NCBI GenBank assembly: GCA_029379385.1
Contig: CM055615.1
Location: forward strand, 3,348,001-3,412,000
Length of the DNA stretch: 64,000 nt
Reading direction: 5' to 3'
Origin: Quillaja saponaria
Taxonomy: Eukaryota > Streptophyta > Magnoliopsida > Fabales > Quillajaceae
In this document: one piece after another, positions 1 to 11,596 of the stretch
Layout: every line of letters begins with the position of its first letter
How positions within the stretch are numbered: position 1 is the stretch's first letter
Made by a program: the position numbers and the translations under genes
The notes under the pieces: generated by a model
Database searches by the model: none
Seen by the model: only the letters and a program-made list of their open reading frames with translations
What the model was told of the DNA's origin: nothing

Positions 1-569
1 TGTTCTCTTGCAAGGGTATATATGTTGGGAATTATAGGAAATTTATGTTCAATGAATTATAGTAAAAATAACAAAAGATAATAACTATAAAAAAAATAAC
101 AAAAGATAATAACTACAAAAAAATAAGTAGAAATAAAGAGAAATAAACATCAACACATAAAATATAATGTAATTCTGCCTATTGCCTACATCCACAGATA
201 GGAAAAAAAATTCACTAATATGCCAAGAAAGAATAATACTCTACATATAGTGTCCTCACATTTCCCAAGTCATGTCTCTACAAATCTCTCTTGTACCCCT
301 TGTAGGGGGTCTCACAAATATGTAGGCTTGTACAAATATTAGATCTTGTCTCACAAGCCTACATATTTATATTATGTAGGACTTGCCCAACAAGTGAACT
401 TTTCTTTTACTTTATGAAAACCTTACAATCATATAATTAGATTTACTTACTCACCATGATAAATCTAATTAGAAAATCCCAACCAACATCAAGTTAGTTC
501 TATATTCTCCACAAATAATAAACTAGTTAGGAAAATGCCAAATAAGGATTTGGGTCGAAATCCCTACAA
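1..569. other. AT-rich intergenic DNA, no gene seen
   Basis: This stretch is AT-rich, with short A-runs and a diverged hairpin-like pair of 'tgtaggcttgt' and 'acaagcctaca' around positions 320-365. It lies outside the duplicated module, because the match to the copies near 30.4 and 44.5 kb begins only at about position 570. I see no coding signal, RNA gene or complete mobile element in it. Confidence 0.5.
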
Positions 570-1079
570 TATATATATATAACTTGAGAAATCCTAATTT
601 AAGGTTTGTTACGGTGGCTCTTCATGGGACCCCGTACTACCTAATTGGAGTGGTCAAGAAGAATTAGGCTTCACAAAACAATAACTATTATGACAGCTAA
701 GATTAGAGTTTGATAAGTATTGGCCTTACATAATTAATAGTAGTAGATTATTAAATTTCATAGAGTTTTTAGAAGTAAATTATTTTATTATTATTATTTT
801 TTTAAAGTAAAATTAAGGCTGAATTTTTATAGGGATACTTAACCTTGCATGGTAGTAATGCATGCGTAGCATATCAGATTTCGAAGACTTTATGAGAAGT
901 CAATGATTTGAAAAAAAGCAAAAGTAGGATTTGTATTTTGGGGACGGACAGAGAACGGATTAGAATTAAGGAAGTGTAATATATGTAGGACTTATAATTA
1001 TTAAGTTTGATTAGTGATTGATAATTTTTTTATCAGAAAGTTAATCATCATTTAACAAAAGACTGCACATATTAGAATG

Positions 1080-1370
1080 TCTTGCAGACTCATGTGCTAC
1101 TACTTTATTTGCTTCTCGTGATGCAAACTGCGGAATTGAAATCCCTGAAATGCTAATGTCTTTAATGACGAAAGCAATATGATTCCCAGCCGAGTAAACC
1201 CAATCTCAGCTGCAAATACTAATCCCTCCCTAACAGTTTGCTTTGGATTAATGTGGTTCATACAAAATTCAAAACACGAAACCTCGTAATGGTTTAGAAG
1301 TTTTCATACTGGATTTCAGGATTGAAATAGTCAGAGTAGATCTAGGAGCTAGAGCAAACTTACCCCTCTA
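1080..1370 (-). pseudogene. Remnant of RNase-H-like (RVT_3-type) sequence, copy A
   Basis: This block is a diverged, shortened copy of the minus-strand block at 45.01-45.29 kb, which reads with residues typical of the plant RNase-H-like RVT_3 family. Here the frame is broken and about 60 bp are missing. It is recognised only through its better-preserved paralogue. Confidence 0.4.
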
Positions 1371-1499
1371 GGTGCCATGTTTATTCATAGAAGCTCTGAA
1401 GTCACTTTCAAAAGTTATTTCACTTAGATTTTTAATTTCTTACATGTATCTAGATGCAAAATACTAACCAAAATAAGTTATTGCTTTGTGGAGTCCTGT

Positions 1500-1733
1500 T
1501 CATATAATCGTTTGCTCCAACAAGTTCGATCATAAAACACAGTTCTCATATTTAGAACCACCATTCGATCCAAATTTTCTGTAATTTGATGGGGTAGGAA
1601 CAACACGATGATTGGCAGCATGAGCAGTAAAGTACATTGAATTAGGACTAAATATGCTCAAATGGGGATGGTGGGTTGGAGCATGAATCATGGTGGGTGC
1701 AGATTTGATGCAAAGGAAATAGGTGCATACTCA
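1500..1733 (-). pseudogene. C2H2 zinc-finger gene remnant, middle part only
   Basis: On the minus strand this block aligns with the middle of the zinc-finger gene at 45.76-46.35 kb: both share runs around 'gtaaagtacattgaattaggac' split by small changes, and the segment ending '...catactcagaatc'. The zinc-finger-encoding 5' end and the C-terminal end are missing, and the match stops abruptly at both edges. It carries only one copy of the 34-bp segment that is tandemly repeated in the 46-kb gene, so it shows the likely ancestral state there. No open frame survives. Confidence 0.7.
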
Positions 1734-3289
1734 GAATCTAGTTACCCATTATTCCATCAGCTCCAATGACAAGAAGATTGTCAAAAACAGAATCATCACT
1801 ATTTAATTTACGGCAACTTAGTGAAGGGAAACTCAATTTCCAATAAATAGGAATGATGATAAAATTAATAACAACAGTCATATGGGCCATCGCTATGATA
1901 ATGAAGCCCTACTGTACAAAGCTCACATGATGGTGAAGCTATGTAAAGTAGAGAGGAATTTTATTTATTTTTTTATTTTTTTTCTTTTTCACAACTAAGA
2001 GGGAATAAATGGAAGAGTGAAGGAGATCAGATAAAAATAATAGAGAGAAAAGATGGAAAGGCAACATTTTTTAAGGAAGAAGAATATTTACATAATAATT
2101 CGAATGTAAAAAACAATAATCGAGTACAACTATAATAATTTAACTTAAATAAATTTTAAAATTATAAATATAAAACAATATTATGTATTGAGTGATAATT
2201 TAAAATAATTTTATTGTTGTAAATTTTAAGTTCAATTGTAGTTTTTCTTCATGAATTACCACTCATTTTATAATAGCAAACATGAAATATCGAATTAATC
2301 ACGTGACACTCTTATTTGAGCCATAATTAGAGAATAATCTCTATTTATCTATTAAATCTAACAAATTAATTTAAAATAGACTAAATTATCATTAATATAA
2401 ATTTTTTACTATCATTTTTGTTTATATATATATTTTTCTATCAAATTAAACACTTTATGTTACTAAATTAGATTAATATAGATAGTTGAATTGTTAAGAA
2501 AAAAAAGGAAAAAAAAAAAAAAAAGAGAAATGAAAATGATATTATAAACTTATAATAATGATAATGTAGTTTTTTTAGTTAATTTATTAATTTTTTTTTT
2601 TTAATTATGACTCAAATAAGGAGATTATATATCTAATTTGATGGTTGATAGGAGCAAGTACAACATGAGTGATCATAGAAATAAAAGACAATTGATCCTA
2701 AATTTTAATCGTGTCACAAATGTACTTATATAATTTTATTTATCCAGTTTATGATAGTGACAAAAACAGAAGGGATGTCTTGTATTTTAGTAAAGAAGAT
2801 ACATTATACAACTAAGTAAGTGCTTCCCCACCCCCCCTCCCCCTCCGATGTTAAATGTGTTGTGTTAATTTCCTTTTCATCTTCAAATGAGAATATCAAC
2901 AATATAGGGCTTTTGTGAATTCTTTCGCTTTGTATAATTCACTAATTTCTTTTTTCTATTTTATACTTCATTAATTTAAGTTCCAATGCTTAAATATTAA
3001 GATTATTCGGTTCCCTTAAAAGAAAAATATATATATTATTTTGTTCCGTTCCAACCTGCCACTTTAATTTTATTTTGTTTTTTAGAAGACTTCGTTAATT
3101 TGAAACTAAATTGACACATTAGAAACACTAACGGGGAGCGTAGTAACAACATCCATCTATCGGTTAGTATTCGTTCTCTTTTTCTATCTAGCGAAGCATC
3201 CAACCGTCAGTTTACTTTCGATTGAGGTTTGAGAAATTCAAAAATCCAACCGTTGTAGCTTTCCTTCCGTTGCTTCGGTTTCACTCTCT

Positions 3290-3297
3290 TATAAATA
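3290..3297 (+). promoter_or_regulatory. TATA box upstream of first exon (copy A)
   Basis: TATAAATA lies 75 bp before the proposed ATG at 3365, in a flanking 'ctctctTATAAATA' context that is conserved in copy B (39529-39536, 74 bp before its ATG). The conservation, in DNA that is otherwise drifting, supports a real core promoter. Activity cannot be judged from sequence. Confidence 0.6.
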
Positions 3298-3364
3298 TCC
3301 ATAAAACTCTAAAAACTTCAAGCGACGAACCACATTCGCAGAGAGATAAGCAAGAGAGGCGACA

Positions 3365-3395
3365 ATGGCGTCGAAGGAGGAGACAGCAGCCATTG
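3365..3395 (+). CDS. First coding exon of an unidentified gene (copy A)
   Basis: A short exon reads MASKEETAAI plus one base and ends at a GT donor (ATTG|GTAACT). It follows a TATA box and a purine-rich 5' leader, and the ATG has a good plant context (acaATGGCG). The paralogue at 39603 encodes MASKEERTAI with the same donor position, so start, splice site and promoter are conserved between copies. I do not recognise the protein from ten residues, and I found no convincing second exon in the following intron-like 6 kb. It may be the 5' end of a gene whose remainder was lost when the module was duplicated, or a transcribed fragment. Confidence 0.45.
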
Positions 3396-4890
3396 GTAAC
3401 TCTCTCACGCTTTAGCCATATTTTCGTTCGTTCTTCTTCTTTTCTTATGTTTTTGTACTCTCCTGGATTCTATTTCTGGGTCCGTTCGTCAATTAGATCA
3501 GTTTGGTTCCATTTCTGTCAAATTATTTCACAGCCTTATAACCGGAACTTTTTGTTTCTTCTGGATTTCAATGACTCTGAGTTGGTAGGATTTTTGATGA
3601 TGTTAGTTTGTCTGCTCTTATTGGTTGTAATAATTTTTATTATCCGCCCAATTGCTTTTTAGGCTGTTTTTTTTTACATGAAATCTACGTATTTTGGATC
3701 TTTGCTTTTGAAATCTTTTGGAAGAATTTATGGATCTGCGAGAGATCACCTTTGATGCTAGCGGTTCTTTGGTCTGACGAAACACTAGATTTCTTATTTC
3801 TTCAGGTATAAATAAATTGAATTTCGTTCATCCTTCTTTTATTTTTTTGTATTGATTTTTCATTTATGGGTTCAGTTTTCTTGGATCTTTAGTTTTCGAC
3901 AACTTATTTCTTAAACCCGAGTGGCCATGTAGGATAACTTTTATGTACACGTGAGAAAACTGTAACAACTAGTGTACATTCGGGGGCCATTCAGTTGATA
4001 GTCAAAAAGTTTGAGACCTCAATGTGGGATTAACATTGTAATTAGATTAATGTAGTTTATGACCTTAATGTCCATAATACTAGATAGAAAGATAGAGGTA
4101 TGCTTGTGTTGTTTATTATTAGTAATTGCACCTTAATCTCCACATCATTTATTGGGAGCTGTTGTCAGCTGCTTTGGGCGATAATGATTTTCGGTTGGAA
4201 TCTAACATTCTTATGGCTTGTAGAGAAATAAATAGATATATGTGAGCATAGGTAGATGTTGATTTGGATGGAAACTCCTGCCATGCCCCTACCTTTTGTA
4301 CATGACTACATGTCCAGTTGCTCAAAAATTAATAGAAAATAAGAATGTATCTATGTTCCTTTTTTAGAGCCTGCATTCCTTTGTTCATAGTTGCTTGGAT
4401 GTGGAGCTTGAGTAGACTGAAAATCAGGGTTATTGTAAATGCTTCAGGAACTTAATATCATAAGAATATTATGGTAGTAGTAGTGGTCTAAGTTGAATTA
4501 TTTGGTATTTAACATCAACTATAGATGCTACGTGCTTTAATCATGAGATTCTGTTGTAGTGATAAATTTTATTGGTATATGAGCATACATGCGGATGCTG
4601 ATTTGGATGAAAAACTCCTCTCATGGCCAGTTGCTCAAAAACTACTAGACATTTGGGATAAAAAAAATGTTTCTTTCTTAAATTAGGCATACATTCGTTT
4701 ATTCATGGTTGCATGGATGTGGGTATTAAGTAGAGTGAAAATCAATGATATTGTAAAAGCTTAAATTATACCCAACTACACAACTTGTCATATTAGAAGA
4801 TATATAGGGTGTTAGTTGTGTAAGTTGGATTTTTAGTTAGTAACATGACCTCTAGATGGCACATTCTCAAATAGAGAATAGCTTTGTTGT
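3396..4890 (+). other. Intron-like sequence of copy A
   Basis: T-rich DNA downstream of the first exon donor, colinear with 39634-41300 of copy B. It contains a single copy (about 3.89-4.06 kb) of the 180-bp segment that is tandemly doubled in B. The open frames here are not conserved with B and look accidental. Confidence 0.5.
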
Positions 4891-5770
4891 CTGGCAACAA
4901 GAGAATTACTGCATAATTCTCAGTGGCGCATAGTGATTGTTTCAGGAGATTCCTTATAACTAATGCATAATTTTTGTTGAAGAGGTTGAATTGCTGAAGT
5001 TGGTGATAGAACTGAGTCGAAGATTGAAAAGAAGGCTTTTCATACAAATAAAAGTGCTGAGGGCTTTTGGTAGAAAGAAAAATTTGATGCATAATTTGTT
5101 TGATCAGCTGAAATTTGTTGTAGTTGGTGATAAACTGAGGTTTACGATAGAAGAAAAGGTATGCCAATAAAATTTATGACGACTTTCGATAGAAAGAAAA
5201 AAATAATTGTGAGGAAAATATGGTAAGTATTTAGGCGAAAATGAGATATTATCCAAATGTGGCTATTGAGTTTGAAAGAATTGCACTTGATGTTTATAGC
5301 TGTTGCATGTTGGAATGGCTGTATTACTGCAGTTGGTCATAGAACTGAGTTTAAGATTGAAAAGGAGACCTTTGATATTTTAATATATTGTTATATAAAT
5401 AAAAGTGCTGAAAGAAAAAGTTGATGCTTAATTTGTTGGATATTCTGAAACTTGTTGTAGTTGGTGATATATGATAGGCCAAAAAAAAAAAAAAAAAGTG
5501 ATGATGACTTCTATTAGAAAGAAAAAATTTGTGAGTGAAATACCGTAAGTCTTTAGGATAAAGTAAGATTTTATCCAAATGTGGTTAATGGAGTTTGAAA
5601 GAATTGCACTTGATGTTTATAGTTGTTGCATAATTTGTTGGTAGTGGTTGAAATTTGCTGCAGTTGGTGATATAATCAGATAAAAGTGCTGAGGACTGTA
5701 GGCAGAAAAAAAAAATATCAATGCATAATCAGATAGAACTATGGCCTTTGATGCATAGTATGGTAAGTCT
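4890..5770 (+). repeat. Diverged intronic repeats built on a 'gttggtgata...gaactgag' motif
   Basis: Several imperfect copies of a unit containing 'ttgatgcataatttgttgga', 'gttggtgata', 'aagtgctgagg' and 'gatagaaagaaaaa' follow one another here. The same unit appears at 8.39-8.87 kb and in copy B at 42.53-43.40 kb. The copies are too diverged to give one exact period by eye. Minus-strand open frames across them are by-products of the repeat. Confidence 0.6.
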
Positions 5771-6166
5771 TTAGGTGAAAGTCAGATATTGTCTAAATGT
5801 TGCTAATGAGTTGCACTTGATGTTTATGCAGGAAAAATGTAAAACTTACACTTTTGGTTACTTATCTATAGAAAAAGGTTTTGAGTCCAATGTGATAGTT
5901 CATAACATAGTTATTCATGCATGCATCCAGATGATGATTAACACTACATTGTGCTGTCACCTAAAGATCATGCAAGTAAACTACTATATTATTAATGGGA
6001 ATTGGTCTATAGGAATATTACACCAAATACTGCCAGTTTGACCACATTATTAGATACACTTTTTAAATAACAAATGGTTTCAGATGCTTGAGGTAGTGAA
6101 CATGAACCTAAAAGGTTGTTTACAAATTTGCACATGGAAAGGCTTAGCAAATTTTCCTTGTGGAAC

Positions 6167-6812
6167 CAAGGTTTAAAAATTCGTGTCGAAACATGTGAAA
6201 CGTTTCCGTTTTCACACTATCCGAAACGAAACTCACTAAAAACCACATCTTTTTCATGTGAAATAGGAGTGTTTTCACACGAAACGGGAGCGTTTCTACA
6301 CGAAATGGGAGCGTTTTCATACAAAATGGGGTCGTTTCTAATGTTTTCACACAAAATTGGTCAACACAAATAAGGCATTTTTAGAATTTAAAAATCTAAA
6401 GTTTGGCTCTAGTTCTCTTCATATTTTAGGATTTCCAATTTTTTTTTTTTTTTTAATCTTATTTGATGTATATTCATATGGTATAATTTAGCAAGGATAA
6501 TTCTTTTTAAGATTTCACCTATGTTATGTATCTTGGTCTTTTATTTATTTATCAAATATTTTGTAATTTGATATTTTTCTCCAATTTGTATGTCTATGTT
6601 TAGAATTTTACTTTGTTATATATTTAATAATATTTTATGTATTAAATTAATAATGTCAAATACCTACAATTATTATAATATGTGTTTTATTATATATTTC
6701 CATGCGTTTCCACAAAATTTTGCTTTTCCATGCCGTTTCCATACTGTTTCTTGAATCGTTTTCGTTTATGGGCTTGTCGAAACGATACCTCGAAACGAAT
6801 TTTAATTCCTTG
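6167..6812. mobile_element. Non-autonomous hAT-type MITE, 646 bp
   Basis: The ends form an imperfect terminal inverted repeat: CAAGGTTTAAAAATTCG on the left, and on the right the complement of CAAGGAATTAAAATTCG. An exact 8-bp duplication, tgtggaac, flanks the element (6159-6166 and 6813-6820). Eight bases fit the hAT superfamily. A ninth shared C leaves a Mutator-like 9-bp reading possible. Both subterminal regions are studded with GAAACG or its complement, as expected for transposase-binding subterminal motifs. The centre is AT-rich and encodes no transposase. The element is absent from copy B. Confidence 0.75.
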
Positions 6813-7129
6813 TGTGGAACCTAATGGGATAGTTTAGTAATCAGAAATGACTTATATAGCTTATACCCATCTTTTGTTCATTTTTCTTGCTAGTAAAGTA
6901 AGTGGATTGCTTGTGATTTTATAGATTTATAGACCACTAATCTGAGTGGCTCAAGAGTAGCAAAATAGAAATGAATATGTATCTTCTTTTGAGTACCCGA
7001 CAAATATGTGTATGTCAGGCTGTCAGCAACTTCTTCATAGTAGCAAAATAAAAAAAGGTAAATGGATATTGGGTTGCTCGGGGATGAGATATATCCTATC
7101 TTTTCCTAAAACTTTAGTACTATATATTT

Positions 7130-8340
7130 CAATAAAAGAATTAACATAGGAAATAATTTGTTAAAAGAACATAGTAAGTTTTATGGTATTTGTGGTCTAA
7201 GTTGGATTATTTGATATTTAACAACTATAGATGCTACATGCTTGGATAATAAGAGGTTTGTAGTCTAGAAACAAGATAATTACTGCATAATTGTCAATTG
7301 CACTTAGTGCTTTGGTTTAGCAAAAATCTAGGTTTGTACTATATATTTCAGTAAAAGAATTAACTTAGGAAATAATTTGTGAAAATAATATAATAAGTTT
7401 TATGGTATTTATGGTCTAAGTTGGATTATTTGGTATTTAACAACTATAGATGCTACATGCTTAGATAGTAAGAGGTTTGTAGTCTAGAAACAAGATAATT
7501 ACTGCATAATTTTCAATAGCACTTAGTGCTTTGATTTAGCAAAAATCTGGGTTGTCTTTTGTTAATAGAAAATACGAATTGTAGTTTGGATCTTTTATAG
7601 TCTCCCTCTATGAATAGAATATAATAAGTTTTAAGGTATTTGTGTTCTAATTTAATTTGGTATTTAACAACTGTCGATGCTACATGCTTAGATAGTAAGA
7701 GGTTTGTAGTCTAGAAACAAGATAATTACTGCATAATTATCACTTGCACTTAGTGCTTTGGTTTAGCAAAAATCTGGGTTGTCTTTTGTCAATAGAAAAT
7801 ACGAATTTTAGTTTGGATCTTTTATATTCTCCCTCTTCAAATAGAATATAATAAGTTTTCGGGTATTTGTGGTCTAAGTTGGATTGTTTGGTATTTAACA
7901 ACTATAGATTCTATGTGCTTAGATACTAAATGGTTTGTAGTAGAGAAACAATATAATTACTGCATAATTGTCAATTGCACTTAGTGCTTTGGTTTAGCAA
8001 AAATCTGGGTTGTCTTTTGTCAATTGAAAATTGGAATTGTAGTATGGATCTTTTATATTATCCCTCTTTGAGTAGAATATAATAAGTTTTCGGGTATTTG
8101 TGGACTAAGTTGGATTGTTTGGTATTTAACAACTATAGATTCTATGTGCTTAGATACTAAATGGTTTGTAGTCTAGAAACAATATAATTACTGCATAATT
8201 GTCAATTGCACTTAGTGTTTTGGTTTAGCAAAAATATGGATTGTCTTTTGTGAATAGAAAATTGGCATTGTAGTTTGGATCATTTATATTCTCCCTCTTT
8301 GAATAGAATAGCAGATGATTTCTACGGTATTAGTGGTCTA
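7130..8340 (+). repeat. Tandem array, five units of about 219-231 bp
   Basis: The marker 'tactgcataatt' recurs at 7281, 7500, 7727, 7958 and 8189, giving spacings of 219, 227, 231 and 231 bp. Each unit also carries 'gtggtctaagttggatt', 'ggtatttaacaactatag' and 'gcacttagtgctttggtttag'. Copy B has only one unit at the equivalent place (about 40.98-41.10 kb), so the array expanded in copy A after the duplication. It has no coding content. Confidence 0.85.
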
Positions 8341-9020
8341 AGTTGCACTTGATGTTTATGGCTATTGCATGTTGGAAGGACCTTTGATATAGATAAAAAT
8401 GAAAGTGTTGAAAGAAAAAGTTGATGCATAATTTGTTGGATATCTAAAACTTAAAAACTGACGTTTAAAATAGAGAAAAAAAGAAAAAAAAAAAAAAGGC
8501 TGTTGATGAAAATAAAATTGATGAAGACTTTTGATAGAAGAAGAACAAAGGTCGATGCATAATTAGGTGGAGATGCTGAAATTTTCTGCAGTTTGTGTTA
8601 GAACTAAGGTTTAAGATTGAAAATTAAGGCTTTTGATACAAATTAAAGTGCTGAGGACTTTTGATGGAAAGAAAATGCGGTAAGTCTTTAGGTGAAAATC
8701 AGATATTATCCAAATGTCGCTAATGAGGAGTTTGGAAGGAGTGCACTTGATTTTGCACACATCCTTATAATTTCTTTTGCATTTCGAAACAGGTAAACTT
8801 CTGAGTTTTCTTTTGGTAGAAAGAAAAAAAAAATTGACTTGAGGAAAATATGGTAAAACCTTGGTCCGCAATTTGTGAAATTGAGATAATTGTCTAATTT
8901 TTTCCTAACGGTACACCATGTTGGTGTGCATTACTTGATGTAATGTGCCAGACTCCCTAAATTGAGAGACATGCGGTCAATATTTTGTCATATCATTTCG
9001 AAGCAGGTCACCACTGGTAA

Positions 9021-9496
9021 TTTTATGACCCATGATCTTTTGTACATTTTTCTTGCTAGTAAGTAAGTGGATATGCTTGTGATTCTATAGATTTACGTTA
9101 ACCGCTTATTAGAGTGTATTTATGGGCTGGCTAAAAGTCAACTCATCTGCAAATGATGAAAATAGAATTTGTTGGGCTGTATCTTCTTTTGAGTACCTTA
9201 CCTTTCGATATCTATGGATGATAAATGGAAATTGGTTGTTTGGGGCTGATAATCATACTTTTATGACCCATGATCTTTTGTACATTTTTCTTGCTAGTAA
9301 GTAAGTGGATATGCTTGTGATTCTATAGATTTACGTTAACCGCTTATTAGAGTGTATTTATGGGCTGGCTAATAGTCAACTCATCTGCAAATGATGAAAA
9401 TAGAATTTGTTGGGCTGTATCTTCTTTTGAGTACCTTACCTTTCGATATCTATGGATGATAAATGGAAATTGGTTGTTTGGGGCTGATAATCATAC
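9021..9496 (+). repeat. Near-identical tandem duplication, 2 x 238 bp
   Basis: Positions 9021-9258 and 9259-9496 are almost identical. I see one clear difference: 'ctaaaagtc' versus 'ctaatagtc'. A much more diverged relative lies at about 6.86-7.09 kb. The high identity implies a recent event, or an assembly artefact. The 60-codon open frame that starts at 9122 is part of the repeat and is not supported as a gene. Confidence 0.85.
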
Positions 9497-9499
9497 TAT

Positions 9500-10060
9500 C
9501 TGCATTCAGTTAGTATAGGCAAGTGTAGAGTATGCTAGCAAACTTGTTTACATATAACGTACTTTGGGAGTGAATACATTATCATACCAAGTTGTAACTT
9601 CTTTTAGGCCAAGTCCCTAACACTTGTTAAGTTCTCCCATGCTGATTCACAATTTTGTCTTTCTCAATTTTACTTATTCATGTGCAAGTAAATTATGTGA
9701 ATTTTATTTTGGTAGTTCTCAATTTGATGCATCACAAAATGATGCAATTGACCTTCCTTTTTTGATTTAAATGCGTTGTTTTTTTTTTTTTAGAATGAGG
9801 GGATTTCTTTGTTAGATCAAACTCTCCAAAATAATTTAAACCTTATGTATATTAGACTTGCATAGTAAGAATAAACACAATAATATTATAATCATAAAAA
9901 GTATAATCTTAATAATTTTTTAAAAAAATGAATTTTTTTAATTTCATATTATAATTATTTGTAACTTATTAAATAAAAAAATTGAAAAATTTAGTTTTAA
10001 ATATAATTAATATAGTTATTGATAAATTATAAATTTATTAATATGAAAAGAATTAAGAAA
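9500..10060. other. AT-rich DNA, nothing recognised
   Basis: Low-complexity AT-rich sequence with poly-T and poly-A runs. I see no open frame, element end or RNA signal. Confidence 0.5.
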
Positions 10061-10830
10061 ACTAACAGTATTCTCACCCTAACGTTGCTTATAGTATCTT
10101 AAGCATAACCTTAGTTACAGTACCCTAATTCTAATTATGGTGCCATGACCCTAGTTACCATATCCTAAGTTACTATAGTACCGTAACCCAAGTTACCGTC
10201 TCCTAACCCTAATTATGGTATCCTAACCCTAATTACGGTATTCTAACCCTAGCTACCTCATCTCATACCCTAACACTACTTATCATACCCTAACCCAACT
10301 TATTGTCCCCTAACACTAGTTATAATTCCCTAACTCTAAGTACTGTATCCTAACCTTACTTATTGTACCCCAACCCCAGTTACGATATCCTAATCCTAAC
10401 ACTAATTATGGTATCTTAATCATGGTACCCTAAACTTAATTTCAAAACCTTAACCCTAGTCATAGTTATGGTACCCTAACCCTATCTGTAACCTTAATTA
10501 TTATACTCTAACCCTAGTTACGATATCCTAACCCTAACATTAGTTTTGGTATCTAACTGTAATCTTATTTACAATGTCTTAACCATAATCCTAATAATGG
10601 TACCCTAACCTTTGTTACATTACCCTAATCTTAACCTTAATTACTGTACCATAACTTTAATTATTGAACCCTAATCCTAATTATGATATCCTAACATACT
10701 AACGATACCTTAACCTTAATTACAGTACACTGCATTAAGTATGATACCTTGTTACTTAATCTTAATTATAGTACCCTAATCCCATTTATGGTACTCTAAT
10801 CTTAAACCCTACATATAATTAGAGTCTTTT
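10060..10830. repeat. Degenerate interstitial telomere-like array
   Basis: About 25 CCTAA cores, many in the form CCCTAACCCTAA (the plant telomere repeat is CCCTAAA), alternate with a spacer resembling 'gttacggta' or 'attatggta'. The basic unit is roughly 20 bp and drifts strongly. It is not a perfect CCCTAAA array, so it reads as an old telomere-like or minisatellite block inside the chromosome. Confidence 0.75.
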
Positions 10831-11222
10831 ATGGGCAAGGAGTATTAACCTTATAAGGAGCTTAATTAGTGCAAGTACTTATAAAGAAAGATCATCTTCA
10901 GTTTTAGTATCTGGTACCTATACCATTTAGTAATCTTTAACAAGAAATTGAATCTATATAAAATTATTACAATAATATTATGATAAAAAAAAAAATCTAT
11001 AATAATAAAATAATTATTAGCATATTAATGTTATATATAGGAAAATTATGAAAAAGCTAAAAAAAATAAAACTAAAATAAAAACTATTTGAAGCAAAATA
11101 ACAATTAAAAAGTAATTATGTAATTGTAAAAAATCATAGGATATTTTAAGAAAATAAAATTTCTTCCACTAACACATAAAACAACAATATATAACCATAG
11201 AGACAATTAGGTCCTTTATAGG
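10831..11222. other. AT-rich DNA, nothing recognised
   Basis: Poly-A-rich sequence between the telomere-like array and the MITE. It has no coding or element signal. Its last 8 bases form the left half of the MITE target-site duplication. Confidence 0.5.
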
Positions 11223-11596
11223 TAGGGGTGGCAATGTGCCGAGCTAGCTCGTTTAAAAAATGAGCCGATCTTGAGCTTTATTTTAAGCTCGTTTAGTAAA
11301 ATGAGCCGAGCTCAATATTTTCAAATCTCGGCTCATGAGCTAGCTCATTTAATATTATTTAATAAAATTTTTATTATTTATATATACATTTATAATAAAT
11401 CTATTTATATACAAAAAAACTAATATAAATTGTTACTTGATTTAGTGGTAATTTGCACAAATACTTACTAAGTGGTTTTGAGTTCAACTCTCTCCTTGCC
11501 TACAAAATTTTTTTAGAATTTTTAAAAAATCTTCACGAGCCCTTAACAAGCTGAGCTTTGTCGGCTTTGCTCGAGCTCAGCTCGTTGACACCCCTA
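11223..11596. mobile_element. Non-autonomous hAT-type MITE, 374 bp
   Basis: The left end is TAGGGGTGGCAA and the right end is the complement of TAGGGGTGTCAA, a terminal repeat typical of plant hAT MITEs. The flanks tttatagg and cttatatg match at 6 of 8 bases, consistent with an aged 8-bp target duplication. The subterminal regions carry complementary GAGCT/AGCTC clusters that could fold with each other. There is no coding capacity. Confidence 0.75.

Larger units (their letters stand above)
570..9500 (+). repeat. Duplicated module, copy A
   Basis: Copy A matches, in the same order, DNA at about 30.4-32.0 plus 38.8-43.4 kb (copy B), and its first part matches 44.5-46.2 kb (copy C). Shared landmarks are the 'ttgttacgg' block near 610, an RNase-H-like remnant (1.08-1.37 kb), a zinc-finger gene remnant (1.50-1.73 kb), a TATA promoter and first exon (3.29-3.40 kb), and intron-like sequence with diverged repeats. 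Copy A lacks the LTR element and the TRIM-like element found in B, and has its own MITE and tandem arrays. Its right edge is uncertain because tandem repeats blur the alignment after 5.8 kb. Confidence 0.7.

Noticed and set aside
3222..3662. 146-codon plus-strand open frame across the promoter and first exon
   Set aside because: It starts upstream of the TATA-to-ATG interval and runs in another frame through the exon and donor site. The frame is not conserved in copy B.
4793..5578. Minus-strand frames rich in Phe, Tyr and Ser in intron-like repeats
   Set aside because: They follow the AT-rich repeat units, recur wherever the repeat recurs (42.4-42.8 kb) and contain no domain.
10060..10830. 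A true telomere or chromosome end
   Set aside because: The CCCTAA-type repeats are degenerate and separated by spacers, with ordinary DNA continuing on both sides.
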